DNA from: Lactuca virosa
Taxonomy: Eukaryota; Streptophyta; Magnoliopsida; Asterales; Asteraceae
NCBI GenBank assembly: GCA_928212115.1
Contig: CAKMRJ010003334.1
Coordinates: 36,908,282-36,972,281 of the forward strand
Direction of reading: 5' to 3'
DNA length: 64,000 nt
The notes under the pieces were generated by a model. That model saw only the letters and a list, made by a program, of their open reading frames with translations. It was not told the origin of the DNA and searched no databases. Positions 10,972-23,183 of the stretch are shown here, piece after piece (position 1 is the stretch's first letter; each line of letters begins with the position of its first letter). The position numbers and the translations under genes were made by a program.

Positions 10972-11715
10972 ATGTCGAGGGAATTCAACGTCCCGCCAGT
11001 GATTTTCCCATCCGGTGGAAACCCTAACACTGGCCCTCAACGACGACTCCCCACTGCTCCATTCCAGCCATCGAGATCTTCAAACCCTAGCATCCCTTTC
11101 ATGTCCTTCGACATCGGCTCCTCTCCAGCATCCACCTCCTTTGCAACCCCTCAATTTGGCAGCATCGGAAGCGGTAGCGGTAGTGCGAACTTCGACGATG
11201 AACCGCCTCTCCTTGAAGAGCTTGGTATAAACACCAAACAAATCTGGAACAAAACAGCTTCGATTTTGAATCCCTTTAGAGTTAAAGTAGATCTTCACGA
11301 AGACGCCGATCTATCGGGTCCGTTTTTGTTTCTTATGGCATTCGGATTGTTCCAGTTACTTGCTGGCAAGTTGCATTTCGGGATTATTTTGGGGTGGGTG
11401 ACAGTAGCTTCTCTGTTTCTGTATGTTGTGTTCAACATGTTAGCAGGCCGAAATGGGAATCTCGATTTGTATCGGTGTTTGAGTTTGATCGGATACTGTA
11501 TGTTACCTATTGTGATATTATCCGCAGTAGCATTGTTTGTTCCTCAAGGTGGGCTGGTGATCTTTGTGATGATGGGGATTTTCGTGATATGGTCTACACG
11601 GGTGTGCACGAGGCTGTTGGTGGAACTAGCATCCTGCGGCGATGAACACCGTGGTCTAATTGCGTACGCATGTTTCTTGATCTACATGCTTTTTTCATTA
11701 TTAGTTGTATTTTGA
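10972..11715 (+). CDS. YIPF5/YIP4-type Golgi-ER membrane protein
   Basis: This intact single-exon frame encodes 247 residues. The N-terminal 75 residues are Pro/Ser/Gly-rich and cytosolic. The family signature DEPPLLEELGIN is at residues 76-87, followed by IWNKTASILNPFR. DLSGP (113-117) opens the membrane domain. About five hydrophobic segments follow, with GYCMLP at 174-179, and the chain ends in a hydrophobic tail. This matches the Yip1 family, YIPF5/YIP1 branch (YIP4a/b in Arabidopsis), which acts with Rab GTPases in ER-Golgi and trans-Golgi trafficking. The ATG at 10972 follows an upstream stop and matches the family start. The proximal promoter is only about 330 bp long before the solo LTR begins. 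Confidence 0.93.
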   Translation: MSREFNVPPVIFPSGGNPNTGPQRRLPTAPFQPSRSSNPSIPFMSFDIGSSPASTSFATPQFGSIGSGSGSANFDDEPPLLEELGINTKQIWNKTASILNPFRVKVDLHEDADLSGPFLFLMAFGLFQLLAGKLHFGIILGWVTVASLFLYVVFNMLAGRNGNLDLYRCLSLIGYCMLPIVILSAVALFVPQGGLVIFVMMGIFVIWSTRVCTRLLVELASCGDEHRGLIAYACFLIYMLFSLLVVF

Positions 11716-12186
11716 TATGGATTTCATCCCACCTGTTTAGTATTCTTTAGAGATATGATTTGGGTACAATATAGTAATTGTTTCGTTTTTCTTTTTGATA
11801 TTCAAAATGGAAGATCGCTTCTGTTGGGCATGTGAGGGGATCAGGGGATTGATTTTGTGAACTAGTTAAGTAGCTGATATTAAACTTCAGGTTTTATTAC
11901 GAATTGCTTACTTGCTTATGCTTACAGACCCTGATCATTTCATGTTTCTTGTCTGTGTTATATGTTCTTGATCATTATGTTTCTCTAGTTTTGTGGTATG
12001 CTTATCATGAGTGGATGGAGTTTAACTTGTTATTGATGTGCAAAGAATCTTGGTGTCTACCTGAGTTTTGTTGAAGGTGCTTTTGAGGGATATGTAATAC
12101 TTATTATCTATCATAAGTTATAAAGTATAAACAGAATTAGCACATTCAATATAGAACTAAAATCTGTTATCCTGCACACCATCATA
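11716..12186 (+). other. 3' flank of the YIPF5-type gene
   Basis: AT-rich sequence, probably the 3' UTR and spacer. No further gene is seen. Confidence 0.5.
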
Positions 12187-12665
12187 TCTTCTCTATTCTA
12201 ATAAATGAATAGGTTTATTCTCCTATTAATCTTCTCTATTCTAATAAATGAATAGGTTTATTCTCCTATTAACAAGTGTCATAATATTAGAACTCTTCTT
12301 TAATATTATGTGTAACCTATCATGCCACTTGTCAACCTATTAATTATCCATTTTAAATTTAAATTTCTCACTCTAATTACATTAAATTAATAATTGATTC
12401 TCCATTTTAAGTTTCAAATTTTAAAATTTTTCACTTTAATTATATTAAATTAATAACATTAAAATAAAAAATAAAATAAAATTAATAGAGATTATAATGA
12501 GATATAACTTCACGTGTTTATTTAAATCAAAGACTATAATTTTATATAACTAAAAAAATATCTCTTAGTAATAATTTATTTAAAATAATTTATTTATAAT
12601 TTGATCTTTTAATATGAAAGTTTAATTAATTTTATAACCGTGGTTATCACGGGTTATAAACTAGT
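12187..12665 (+). mobile_element. Short non-autonomous Helitron with duplicated 5' end
   Basis: The 3' end is CTAGT at 12661-12665. It is preceded by a hairpin at 12634-12657, with stem ATAACCGTG against CACGGGTTAT and one bulged G. This is the classical plant Helitron terminus. The 5' end is TCTTCTCTATTCTAATAAATG at 12187, preceded by A. That end is present twice in tandem, at 12187 and 12230, with a 43-bp period. The interior is AT-rich and non-coding. No terminal inverted repeat or target duplication is expected. The base after CTAGT is G rather than the usual T, so either the insertion site is atypical or the flank has mutated. Confidence 0.65.
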
Positions 12666-13566
12666 GACACAATATTCAGGACTCCATAACAACACAACAA
12701 GACATATCCTTTTACAAGAATCATACCAGATAAAGATTTCAATTCCAGGCATAATGTGTAGAGCTGTGACTAGTGCTAAGTTTCTTGGGCATATGAGGAA
12801 TTAAGAGAAGTATAAAAATAAAAATAAAGTTAGAGTATTGCATTTGAAAATTACATAAAACAAAAGAATTTCTCAACAATCATACCCAATTTTCAGTGCC
12901 AGGGTTATAAATATTCAACCAGTTAAGTGCTATTACCATCATGTGCAAGTATAGAAAGAAGAGGTATCAGGAACACTGCTGATATATAGAGAAATCTGAA
13001 GGCTGAAAGCATTTGTAGATGGATTGTTTTGGAGTTGATGTAGTGAAACGGGTAACAAATTATTTGTGTTTTTTGTTTTTTGTTTTTTTTTATTACAAAA
13101 ACACATTGTTTTTAAAAAGTGCAATCAGACTGCAAGGGTGCGATTAGGTACAGAAAAATGAGTTGTTTTCCAAAGATCTTTTCCAAGAAAAATAAAAATT
13201 TTGAAAACGCGTTTAGTTTAACAATTTTTCTGAAATTTTGAAGGAAAATGAAAATTTTCCGTTTTCCATAATTACAAAGAACTTAGAAAGTTTTAGAAAA
13301 TCGATAATTATTGTTTTCCACATTTTGCTAATTCTAATAAATTTCTAAAATATAAACAAACACCCACCCCCATCCCACCCACCTCTACCTACCCAACCCT
13401 AACACCCCCACCCACCGACCCACTCCCAGGCACCACCTCACCCCACCCCCACAAACACACACCCCCACCACCACCATTACCCCATCATCGCCATCACCTC
13501 CGCCGCCGCCACCATAACCACCACCACTACCACCACAATCGTCGCCATCATCGCCACCACCACCGA
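12666..13566. other. Non-coding stretch ending in CCACC-rich low complexity
   Basis: No gene is seen. From 13360 to 13566 the sequence is a degenerate run of CACCCAC, CCACCACC and CGCCGCC. This produces a spurious glycine-rich frame on the minus strand. Confidence 0.6.
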
Positions 13567-13980
13567 TAAACAAGATCTCTATTGCAGCAATAGGATCCAA
13601 GAAAGTAAGTTTGATACTAGCTATTTGATAAATAAGAAACGGTTCTTCTTTTAGTTTTTTGTCAACCATCGACACAATTTTGAAATAAATGTCAATTGTT
13701 TATTATCAACATGTTGAAAGACATCAATCATGTAATGTTGAATTACATGTTCAAAAATATTTTCTCCGTCAATGAAATCTTCATGATAGAAGTTCTCTAC
13801 TAATTGACATACACCACCACTTCGAAAAGCCTTACTAGCATTTTTAGGATCTAAAGTTGTTAGAAAGATTAGGCACTCCAACGAGTTATCATTGAACAAG
13901 TGATCTAATTCCACTAATAGACACTTAATTGCTTCGGAAAAAATTACTCGGTTATGATGTTCAAGTGTGTGTATGATCAT
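13567..13980 (-). pseudogene. hAT-family transposase remnant
   Basis: The minus-strand frame 13651-13980 reads LECLIFLTTLDPKNASKAF, then VENFYHEDF, then a run ending FISKLCRWLTKN. This follows the order seen near the C-terminus of plant hAT-like proteins annotated as ZMYM1 or TTF-type: CLASLNP..., LAEFYP.DF, then a helix before the dimerisation block. Downstream on the minus strand, after a frame change, FLIYQIASIKLTFLDPIAAIE at 13575-13640 resembles that family's PLVYRLIELAL-LPVATATVER segment. The N-terminal half, DDE residues and zinc finger are absent. The alignment is by eye from memory of the family, so it needs a profile search. Confidence 0.5.
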
Positions 13981-15866
13981 TATACTCCTTATAGATCGAG
14001 CTCCTCTACTAAAATAGAAGATGAAAAATCAAGGATATCGATATACATACCTGGCAAAATGACTTGATAAAAGAGAACAAATCATCTCATCTTTCATCCT
14101 TCATATTTTATCATAACACTTAGTTAATGCAACTGCCCTCGAAATATCTTCATATTGTCTGTCTAAAGTGAAGTTTGAAAAAGTAAATCATTGATATATA
14201 TTGTTTCTTTTTTAATATACAAAAAAATGAACTCAAATATAGTAATAGTTATTGGAAATATGTCTATGGTCACAAGTTAGTGATATTTCTATAAATAGCA
14301 GGATCATTTTGGGTTACACACAAGACATGATTTAAGCATAAAATGACAAAAGGAAAATTAAAAGGACTAGTTTATTAACTTATCATCTTATGGTGAGTTA
14401 ATTAGAAACTAAAATAATTAAAAGGTTCAAGTGTAATCATTCTATGTTTGAATTGGTAAGTATTTATCTATTAAATAAAGGGATAAATCTACCAATTTTG
14501 ATGAGATAATGTGTACACAAAAGGAGATTCGATCCCGTCATAACCATTGGGTTGATTCCCTATTACTTCTTGGCTTTCTTCGTCTTTTCGCCTCTCTCTT
14601 TTGAGTTAGGGTTTTCAGTTTTGCTAAGGAGGAGAAGAAGGTATTGTCTCATCTTGATGGATCATAGTCTTGGGGGGGGGGGGGGGGGGACCACAAGAGA
14701 GAAGTCTTGGTTTGGACTTTCGAATAATCTAAGAAAGGAGTAAAGGAATTGAACTAAAGAAACTTAACTTTCTAATTCTAATTGTTGCAAGGAATCATTG
14801 AATTTATGATCCTAGTAGATTATGGTTTAGTATTTGCTTCTGTTGTGTGATTTCATTGTTTTGAAACCGACCATGATTTAACAATAGCCTCACATGCCGA
14901 ATATGTATCTCATTTCCTTAAACCAAGTCCCTCCTAAATAATTTTAAGTAAAGCCTTACAAGTCGGACTAAACATCTTGAAATTGATTTGAGGTGAGAAC
15001 TCGATCTAGTATCCCTATCTCGTTGTAACGTAAGAATATGAGTGAATACGTATACATGTCTCCAACTTGCTCAACTTGTGCGTCTCTTAGTTGGTCAATG
15101 TATTTGGAGGAAGCACCAATACTATAAAAAAATAATTGAGTAAATAACTCTCATAATGTAATAACTCATTGTGGAGTGACCATTAATGTTAGTTGCAACT
15201 TGCAATCAATGAGCAAAATAATAACACAATATGCTTATGGAATATCATTTGAAATCAATGCTTGCAAACCCTTGAAATAACACCACATATTGTTTGCACA
15301 ATCATATATCTTTGGCCATGGAGTAACTTAAAATCAAGATTGTTATGTGACAATAGATAAGGTTCAAAATATATTTTTAAATTAATAGTGATGTATATTA
15401 TGCATGTTTAAGAGTATTCCGAAACAATTCTTTCATTTTAGTGTTACATTTCAAATAAATTTAAATTGTTAATGGAATATAGTATTTCATTATAGACTCT
15501 AAATGTAATTGCTTAAATGTTGCACCAAAAAACTAAATAAATAGTAGCTATCAATCTCAATCTACTATTCTTACACTCTTCATTTATTAATATCTCAAAC
15601 ACATTTCGTGTCTCTTGCGTCTTATTTAACAAATCATCACATGCTTTTTGTTCAACATTTTGAAAAGAATTACACACTTAATCCCTGTATGATGCAAAAA
15701 ACATATGATACCACCAACTTTCTTTCTTTTTTGAAATTTATCAATAATAACATATGAACAAAACACGACATCTGAAATGTTTGAATATCCAAGCCACTAT
15801 AATAACTTAAACCATCTGCTTAGGTCTACTTTGTAGTCATATGATAATGCCATGTAAATACTTAGA
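13981..15866. other. Intergenic DNA with an 18-base G tract
   Basis: No gene is supported. A 63-codon frame at 14552 is produced by a run of 18 G at 14672-14689. The rest is AT-rich with no repeat I can define. Confidence 0.5.
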
Positions 15867-15874
15867 ACTTTCAT

Positions 15875-16377
15875 TATGGGTGAGCATTTGGACCTTCGCA
15901 GCACCAGATTGGATCGGACTAGGAACCACACTTGTATTGGCACCAGACTGTACCAGTTTTCAAGAATAGGTCTGGTCCGATTATGAGTTCCTTTGACAAT
16001 GTAAATTCATAATTTTAAAAGCCTCAATGCATTGTAATCTGTGTAATTTTTAAAATATTCATATCTCATTCGTTTGAAGTTGGATTGACTTGAGATTTTT
16101 TCCAGCATATAAGTTAGAGTTTATACTTGAGTTTAGCCTGTAATTTCATCATTTTTGGTTCCAAATTTAATTAGTTATTGTCCCCCGAAGTCGGGATATC
16201 AAAGTTGAAAGGTTTTCAGATTTTCAGCTACCACTTCAATGACTTGTAGCATACTTAATTAATGTTGTATCGGTCCATAGTCCTCACTTTTCCCTTAAAT
16301 TGGTCTGGTTCAAGAACCAGTTCTGGTTTCGGTCCAAATGCTCACCCCTAACGTTCCGGTCCAAATGCTCACCCCTA
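15875..16377. mobile_element. hAT-type MITE with duplicated 3' terminus
   Basis: The terminal inverted repeats are TATGGGTGAGCATTTGGACC at 15875-15894 and its near complement at 16358-16377. They are flanked by 8-bp target duplications, ACTTTCAT at 15867-15874 and ACGTTCAT at 16378-16385, with one mismatch. An 8-bp duplication and TA(G)GGGTGAGC ends fit hAT elements. The 503-bp interior has no coding capacity and is rich in GGTCTGG and AACCAG words. The right terminus occurs twice, at 16331-16350 and 16358-16377, with a 27-bp period. Confidence 0.75.
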
Positions 16378-16385
16378 ACGTTCAT

Positions 16386-17568
16386 AGTGTCACACTTGGT
16401 TTGCGTCTTGGTTCTCCGTAGAGCGTTATGAAGCCGAATACCAGGAAATCGTGCATCATTAACCACCATTTTTAATAATACAAATGAAGTTATGATTGTT
16501 ACTTTGTTAGACCAACACTAATTGACAAACATGAAGTTGGCCGCTCTAAAGAGCATGCAAGTTGACCATTTTCAAGAGAGGGCCTCATAAAAAAATGTAT
16601 TAGATGCCAAAAGGAGCATGCTTACCTTCGTTGTCTATCTCAATTACTAGCGAATATGTCAAAGTTGGGAGCCTCATGATGTAGGCTTTGATCTTCCGGT
16701 AGCCGATCACTAAGTCAATATGTTTAAGCTATTAATAAGTGTAAGGCTCTAAGTCCGCTTTCAGTTCTAGGATATGTCAAAAGCGAAAGTTCTATTTACA
16801 ATCCTAAACAACATTTAGACAAGAAAAACAAATCCTAATTACAAAAATTAATCATATCTTAAACCTGATTCAGTTGTTGGTCTTCATGTTCTACCCTTAC
16901 GAGGATTTAGGTACTCTGATGACCCTCCTGGTCATGCATCAATAAGGCAATAATTGAGATCTCCCAAATCATTGTAAATGCATAATCATAAACCATGTAC
17001 CATTCTTTAAGCTTCCGAATCCATTACCTCTCAAGATGACGAATTCTTTTTCTCTACATGGACTTAGTAACTTAGTTTCTTTAGATGAACGCATAAAAAC
17101 ATGAACTCTGAGTTTTTTTATTAGATGAATACATGAACTCAGTTCTTGAACTTATGAAAAAATCAAACACATGATGAAAGTATAGACGATGAGCGACTAA
17201 ATGTATAAAACAACAAAACATAAGTCACTAAATATGTACAAAAAACATGTTGGTCGGAAAACATACATCAGCCGGTCATAATCGTATTTTATAAACAATA
17301 CAAACAAGTTCAATGTTCATATGTGTACAAGAAAAACATAATTGATTAAATATATACAAAAAACAAAACTATATTATCCTTATACATCATTATGTGTATA
17401 CGAAATATCAGAAAAGATATAGGAAAAAAACCTTCATAACAAGCCGAATATAGCTTTAAAATAAAATAGAAAGTAATAGTCATTTTCGTGAATATCCATG
17501 GAATTACCACCGGTCCACACAAACATAGTCCGAGTGTGAGGCTAGTAGCCAGTTCCCCCTTAGGGCAG
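16386..17568. other. Intergenic DNA and promoter side of the BASS4-like gene
   Basis: AT-rich sequence with no recognisable gene or repeat. The last 200 bp presumably hold the promoter and 5' UTR of the gene at 17569. Confidence 0.45.
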
Positions 17569-20500
17569 ATGGCGGGAGCCTATCAAGCTCTACTTAACCT
17601 CACTTCTCCGGTGGCCGGAGCGCCTCCGTTCCGATCGAGGAAACACACATTTACGACGCCATATCTTTTGTTTTCTGGCAATCGCTCTTTCGGTGCCACC
17701 AGAAGCAATTCGTTGCTTCCTCGAGAACTCCGTTCAGTTACTAGAACACTCGTAATCAGGAACAGCGCGAATCCTGCTCAGGTATTTAGCTTTCTCATGC
17801 TATTTGATTCATTTTCATATTTCGTTTCATAAGCTTTACATACTGTGGATTCTAACGGATAGGGGTTATATGTATGATTTGAGGAATAGTAGTAGTGTGA
17901 TCTTAAGGAATTTTAACAAATCACGAAAGCTGAGATATCGATTGAATGATCAATGATGATATGTTGACTGGTTTCTGCCCCTTATAAAGGCTTACAAAGA
18001 TACGTCGAGGACTGAACAGAACTACCTAAAAACTAGGAACAAAATCAGCTAAGAGATTTACTTCTAACAATCATACTAATTGCGAGATTTTATAAGATCA
18101 ATTACGTGGAATCATTCTTCAACACTCAATAGTTCATTTCCCTTCAATTAATTACTCTGAATCTTTCTTCAACATGAAAGGAATTTCAGGGAAATGATGG
18201 CCCTAACCAACCTCATCAAGAGTTTGCATCGACTTTTTTGGCTTCTGCAAAACCATTCTTGAATTTTGTTGGTAGCAATTTTCTTCCATTAGGTAATATG
18301 CAATCTGCTTTTATGTAACTGGATTATTTCTGTATTTATGACAGTGTTCTACAAAATACTAGAAGAAAGGGACTAGAAAAAAAAAAAGACAAACTTGAAG
18401 CTTTTATGTAGCTTCAATCAAGCTTTTGTTAACTTCACTGAATCATTAATGCCTACTGATACTTGGTTTCTTAATTAACTTGATGCAGCTCTTATTAGTG
18501 GAGTAACATTAGGCCTCATAAACCCTAGTCTTGGATGCCTTGCTCACAAATATCATGTAGCAAAATTTAGCACTTGTGGGATATTTCTCATATCAGGTTA
18601 TTACTTGAAAGAAAGTCATGCTTTAAGTTATTCACCAATATGGCAAATATTTTATGTCTTTCTGGTTATTAAACCATTTAAACATTTTAATCTGCTTATA
18701 ATTTTCTTATTTCCATATACAGGACTCACACTGCGCAGTGAAGAAGTAGGTGCAGCTGTTGCAGCATGGCCAGTTGGACTTTATGGGCTTGTATGAACTA
18801 AAATTTATAAAATTTATAGGTTCATTCTGTTCACTCCCCCTTTTCAAATAACCATAGGAAATTAGACTAATTTAAATATTTGAAATCATCACAGGCTTCT
18901 ATTCTGTTGTTGACTCCCCTTTTTTCAAAAATCATCCTGCAAATTCACCTTCAACCTCAAGAATTTGTAACAGGTCTGGTTTTGGTTTTATAAAAGGAAC
19001 ATGCAACATGTTTCATTCATTGATGTGCTATTCTTGTAACAGCTCAAATCTTTCATCATTTTATCAATATATTTTTTGTATCTCTTACAGGACTAGCTTT
19101 ATTTTGCTGTATGCCTACAACATTATCAAGTGGAGTTGCTTTAACTCGGGTTAGTTAATTGTTCTAGAAACTTCCTCTAATTACTATTTTGTTTTATATC
19201 ATTCATTATGAGATTGAGTAAAAGTTGTTGTCTTGTTGATGCAGCTTGCTGGAGGAAATTCAGCTTTGGCTCTTGCAATGACTGTATTATCGAGTCTTTT
19301 GGGAATTTTGATTGTAAGTTTGAAAGCAATAACTTTCCCTTTCTTGGAATCAAGGAAGGAATGGAATGTAATGACTCATTCCATTCCATCAAAACTAAGC
19401 ATTCATCTCATTTTTTTTTGTGGTTTGTAGGTTCCTTTTTCTATATCAAAACTTATAGCTGGTGGAGTAGGTGCATCTCTTCCTGCTGATCAGTTATTCA
19501 GAAGCCTTATTCTCACACTTTTGACACCTTTAATTTTCGGAAAGGTGCTCAATTTCTCAACTTTCATATTAAAAAAAAAAAAAAAAACATTGTGAAATAA
19601 ATTCACCAATATAAGAGTTCAAAATTTCCTCCTTTTTTTTTCTTCCATATGACAGGTTTTACGTGAATCCTTTAAAGGTGATTATTCTTTTTACAAGATT
19701 CAAAAGTACATTTTTCTAATGAGCATCTTTACAATCATGAATCATATCCAAGTTCTTCTTTGTTGTAGGGGTGGCAGATTTTTGTGATAGTAATCGTAAG
19801 CTTTTATCATCTGTAAATGCTATTCTACTAAGTCTGGTAAGAAATAAAAATGAACTTTTTCATTGCTGTATACTTTTTGAGAAAATTTAAAATTCTACAA
19901 AAAGAAAAATAAAAATGATGCAGTATAATCTTTATTTAGGTCCCTTGGATACAAGTGAGCAGATCAAGGTCACTCCTTCTAATGGTTAAGCTTGAAGTTT
20001 TTCTTGTAGCTGTTGTAATGGGAGCGTAAGATTTTATAAAATTTCTCATATATCTTCTACTTTAAGTTTTTAGTTAATTGGTGAAAAAATATAAATGATT
20101 CAGGGTTCTTCACCTGACACTATTGGGGTTTAATGCCCTCTCAATACAAATCCTATGTGGCATATCGGGTGGCAATAAATCGATTTTTGCAAACAAAGAA
20201 AATTCCAGTGCCCTTTTACTTGTTGCAAGTCAGGTAATAACATTTAAATAATTAATATTAAATTTATTAACAAAAACATAGATATCTTTTAATTTAATAT
20301 TATTTCTTGCAATTTGTAGAAAACTTTGCCAGTATTGGTTGCAGTTGTGGATCAACTTGGTGGCAGTTTTGGTGAATCTGGTTTGCTTGTTCTTCCTTGT
20401 GTTGCAGCACATTTAAACCAGGTTTGTTTGTTTTTATTATTAAATTGTACTTAAAGAAAAAGAAATAGAGATAGAAATCTTGACATAAAATGAAATGGGT

Positions 20501-20611
20501 ATGTGGGACCCATGTGAATGGTTTTGGTGTGTGTAGATTATCATGGACTCTTTCTTTGTAAGCTTTTGGAACAAGAAGAAACAGTCACTTGGTGATGTCA
20601 AATCAGCCTAG
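17569..20611 (+). CDS. BASS4: Plastid BASS4-like sodium/metabolite cotransporter
   Basis: Fourteen coding exons are visible: 17569-17781, 18190-18292, 18489-18596, 18723-18790, 18895-18973, 19091-19149, 19245-19313, 19431-19544, 19656-19677, 19769-19836, 19940-20025, 20104-20233, 20320-20421, 20537-20611. All introns are GT-AG and the joined frame is open, giving about 431 residues. The first 70 are Ser/Thr/Arg-rich, as in a chloroplast transit peptide. Next come FASTFLASAKPFLNFVG and a series of hydrophobic segments. The conserved stretches CCMPTTLSSGVALT and LAGGNSALALAMT, and near the end SQKTLPVLVAVVDQLGG, are the BASS/SLC10A7-like transport core. The predicted site is the chloroplast envelope; the substrate is unknown. 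The ATG at 17569 is the first in frame; the frame is open upstream to a GTG at 17488 without another ATG. Exon 9 is only 22 bp. Confidence 0.92.
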
Positions 20612-23074
20612 ATTTTGCAACCCTAACATGCTTCTGCAAAAAGGACGATTGTTACAAGTGCACTTTTTTTTTTTTTTTTTATTTTTTTATATTCAATATT
20701 CAATGTACAATTGCTACAAGTACTCATGTTTTTCATGTATAAAATTTTATTTTATGAGAATTTTTGCAATATAATTTATAAGACGATGTTTATTAAAACC
20801 AACCTAATATAAAAACCGCATCATACCTCTTGTGGTTTATAAACTGAAGTGCACCACACAGTCACACACAATATATAGTAATTGACTTGCAATAATAACA
20901 ACCAAATATGTCCCAAATAACATGTTCAAAATCTGTCCCAAATACCAATATATACCAATTATAAATCATGTTCTTATCAGTGAGTATTACAATAAAATGA
21001 ATATTTTCATTGACAAAACAATTTCCAATGACATCTAACAAACAACCATTTTCATTGATCTTTAACAGGTTTTACATTACAAAATACCTACAAAAAGCAA
21101 ACACTAACATTCGAAGTAACAAAATAAAGCATCATCAACCCCCCACCCACCCACTGATAATCGTAATCCTTACACCTAAAAACACAAATGTCAAATGATA
21201 ATCCTAAAGCCTACAACTTGTAAATAATTATGGTCAAGAACAAAGCCCAACTACAAAGAATATCTTCAAGTTTCTATTTTGGGTTTCATCATCAACCCAA
21301 CAAATAAACACACATTGTGATCCATGTGAAAATGTGAAATTAGGGATAACCATTAAAAATTTGAAATCACATACAAGAAAATAATAGAGAAAAATGAAAA
21401 CCATGATATTGTTTTTAGACAAGCGTAAAATCGTCTTCCAAAGTTAGTGTCTGTCCTCGATGAGAATATTATATAAGTTAACTAAAACTTAAAATTTATT
21501 TTATTTGGAAAAGTTTCTCCCAAATGCCAAATAGCAAAGGTTATTATTCGGGCTTTTTGGACTAGGCTTTAAAGTTCGTTAAAGGCCATTAAAGCCCAAC
21601 GGGTTGTCCAAGTTTTATATTTATATTTTAGCGTTTTATAACTATAAGCATGTTTTATTCAAATGTTATTATTTGTTTATTTGTTAATTAAAATTTATCA
21701 AATGTTTTAAGAAAAAAAAGACATATGTTCATGAATTATGACAAAATACATCATTTAATAACTGCGTTATTTTGTTTTTTTTCATAATACTTAATATGCT
21801 ATGCTTATTTTGGATCTAAATATAACCGTTACACCTGTTTATTTTTATCCGAGTTTTGAGTTAAATATTATATAGTTAATATATTGTGTATCATGTATTT
21901 TTTTAATATGATAATTTTCTGAAATTTGTAACCACATGAATTTAATACACCTTTTGTCATCTTTAGAAACATATCTTTTTCTTCAATCTACACAAGACAA
22001 ATTTTTAGTTATCATCATACAACGAATGGGAAGGCAAACGGGCAATAAGTTGCGCCACTAAGCCCTTTTGTATGGTAAAACCAATTCTTTTGAAGACTAC
22101 ATCCATAGATCTAGGAGATATAACATATTTAATATATAATTTTCAACACAATTTTGAATACATAATTTAGATTTATTCCCATCTACAATTTCAATATAAA
22201 CTTTATCATAAGATGACATGTACGATGTATATAACATGATGTATTTTTTTAACCTACATTTTTATTATTTTACAAAATAAATGCTATAAATTCGTTTTTC
22301 AAAATTTGTTTTTCTGTCTACAAGACTACACTACGTACTAAAACTTAACAATTTTTGGAGCATCAACTATAATAAGTTAGTAACTATCGATTTTGATTTA
22401 TTTATTTTATAAGGCAGAACACTAAAAAAATTCAAGCTATGCACATGATATACACACCTTGAGTGTCACATAAAATTATTATGTGATCGTAGCCCTAAAC
22501 TTAAACATAAAAAACTCAACAATTTTTGGAGCATCCACTATATCATATGATCGTAGCCCTAAACTTAAACATAAAAAACTCAAAAAGACAGATGTAACAC
22601 ATTAACGATGGTAATATTAATCACGGTTATTAGTTATTTATTCTAGATGACTTGATATAACTAACAATGATCTATGATCATAAATACGTGATTGAATATA
22701 CTCTTTTTCTTTTCCTAAAATGAATAATTAGAAGGTTAAAAATATAATAACGTTCTAATTAACTTTATTTATTTGGAAAATTGTATTAATGTAGTAATCA
22801 AAGTCAAATATCACGGTTGGTGAACATTGACAACCACTGAATTATTTAATACCAACAGTTGAGATAGTTTACCAACTTTGAACACCAAATCAACTTAACT
22901 TGTTCCCATGAGACTGAATATTCATTTCTTGTAGTTACCTTTATACCTTATAAAGCTTCCACCCTTGACATCTCTTCAACGATCAAATCTTCTCTAATTA
23001 CTATTAGTTCCACTTATATTGAAGACAAGTTTTGAACCCTTCGAAGACATCTATTTAACAAAAAAAAGATTGAA

Positions 23075-23080
<6 letters not shown>
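20612..23080. other. Intergenic AT-rich DNA with local direct repeats
   Basis: There is no gene. A segment of about 35 bp with the core ATCGTAGCCCTAAACTTAAA occurs at about 22485 and 22549. A second word, CAATTTTTGGAGCATC, occurs at about 22349 and 22520. Together these form a short irregular duplication of about 170 bp. Confidence 0.55.

Positions 23081-23143
<63 letters not shown>
23081..23143. repeat. (TA)n microsatellite
   Basis: About 31 uninterrupted TA units lie 40 bp upstream of the hydrolase start codon, so the tract is in its 5' UTR or core promoter. Confidence 0.95.
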
Positions 23144-23144
<1 letters not shown>

Positions 23145-23183
23145 CCCTCATTGGCTTTGGTGGAGAGCGAGAGCAGCATCAAA

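Noticed and set aside
13385..13675. Glycine-rich minus-strand frame
   Set aside because: Most of it is CCACC/CGCC low complexity. Only the first part, near 13575-13640, shows possible hAT similarity, and this is counted in the hAT remnant.
14552..14743. 63-codon + strand frame
   Set aside because: It runs through the 18-G tract and has no family resemblance.
17488..17568. Upstream extension of the BASS4-like gene
   Set aside because: The frame is open but begins with GTG; the first ATG in frame is at 17569.
23151..23183. Upstream extension of the hydrolase gene
   Set aside because: It begins with TTG next to the TA microsatellite; the ATG at 23184 suits the signal anchor.
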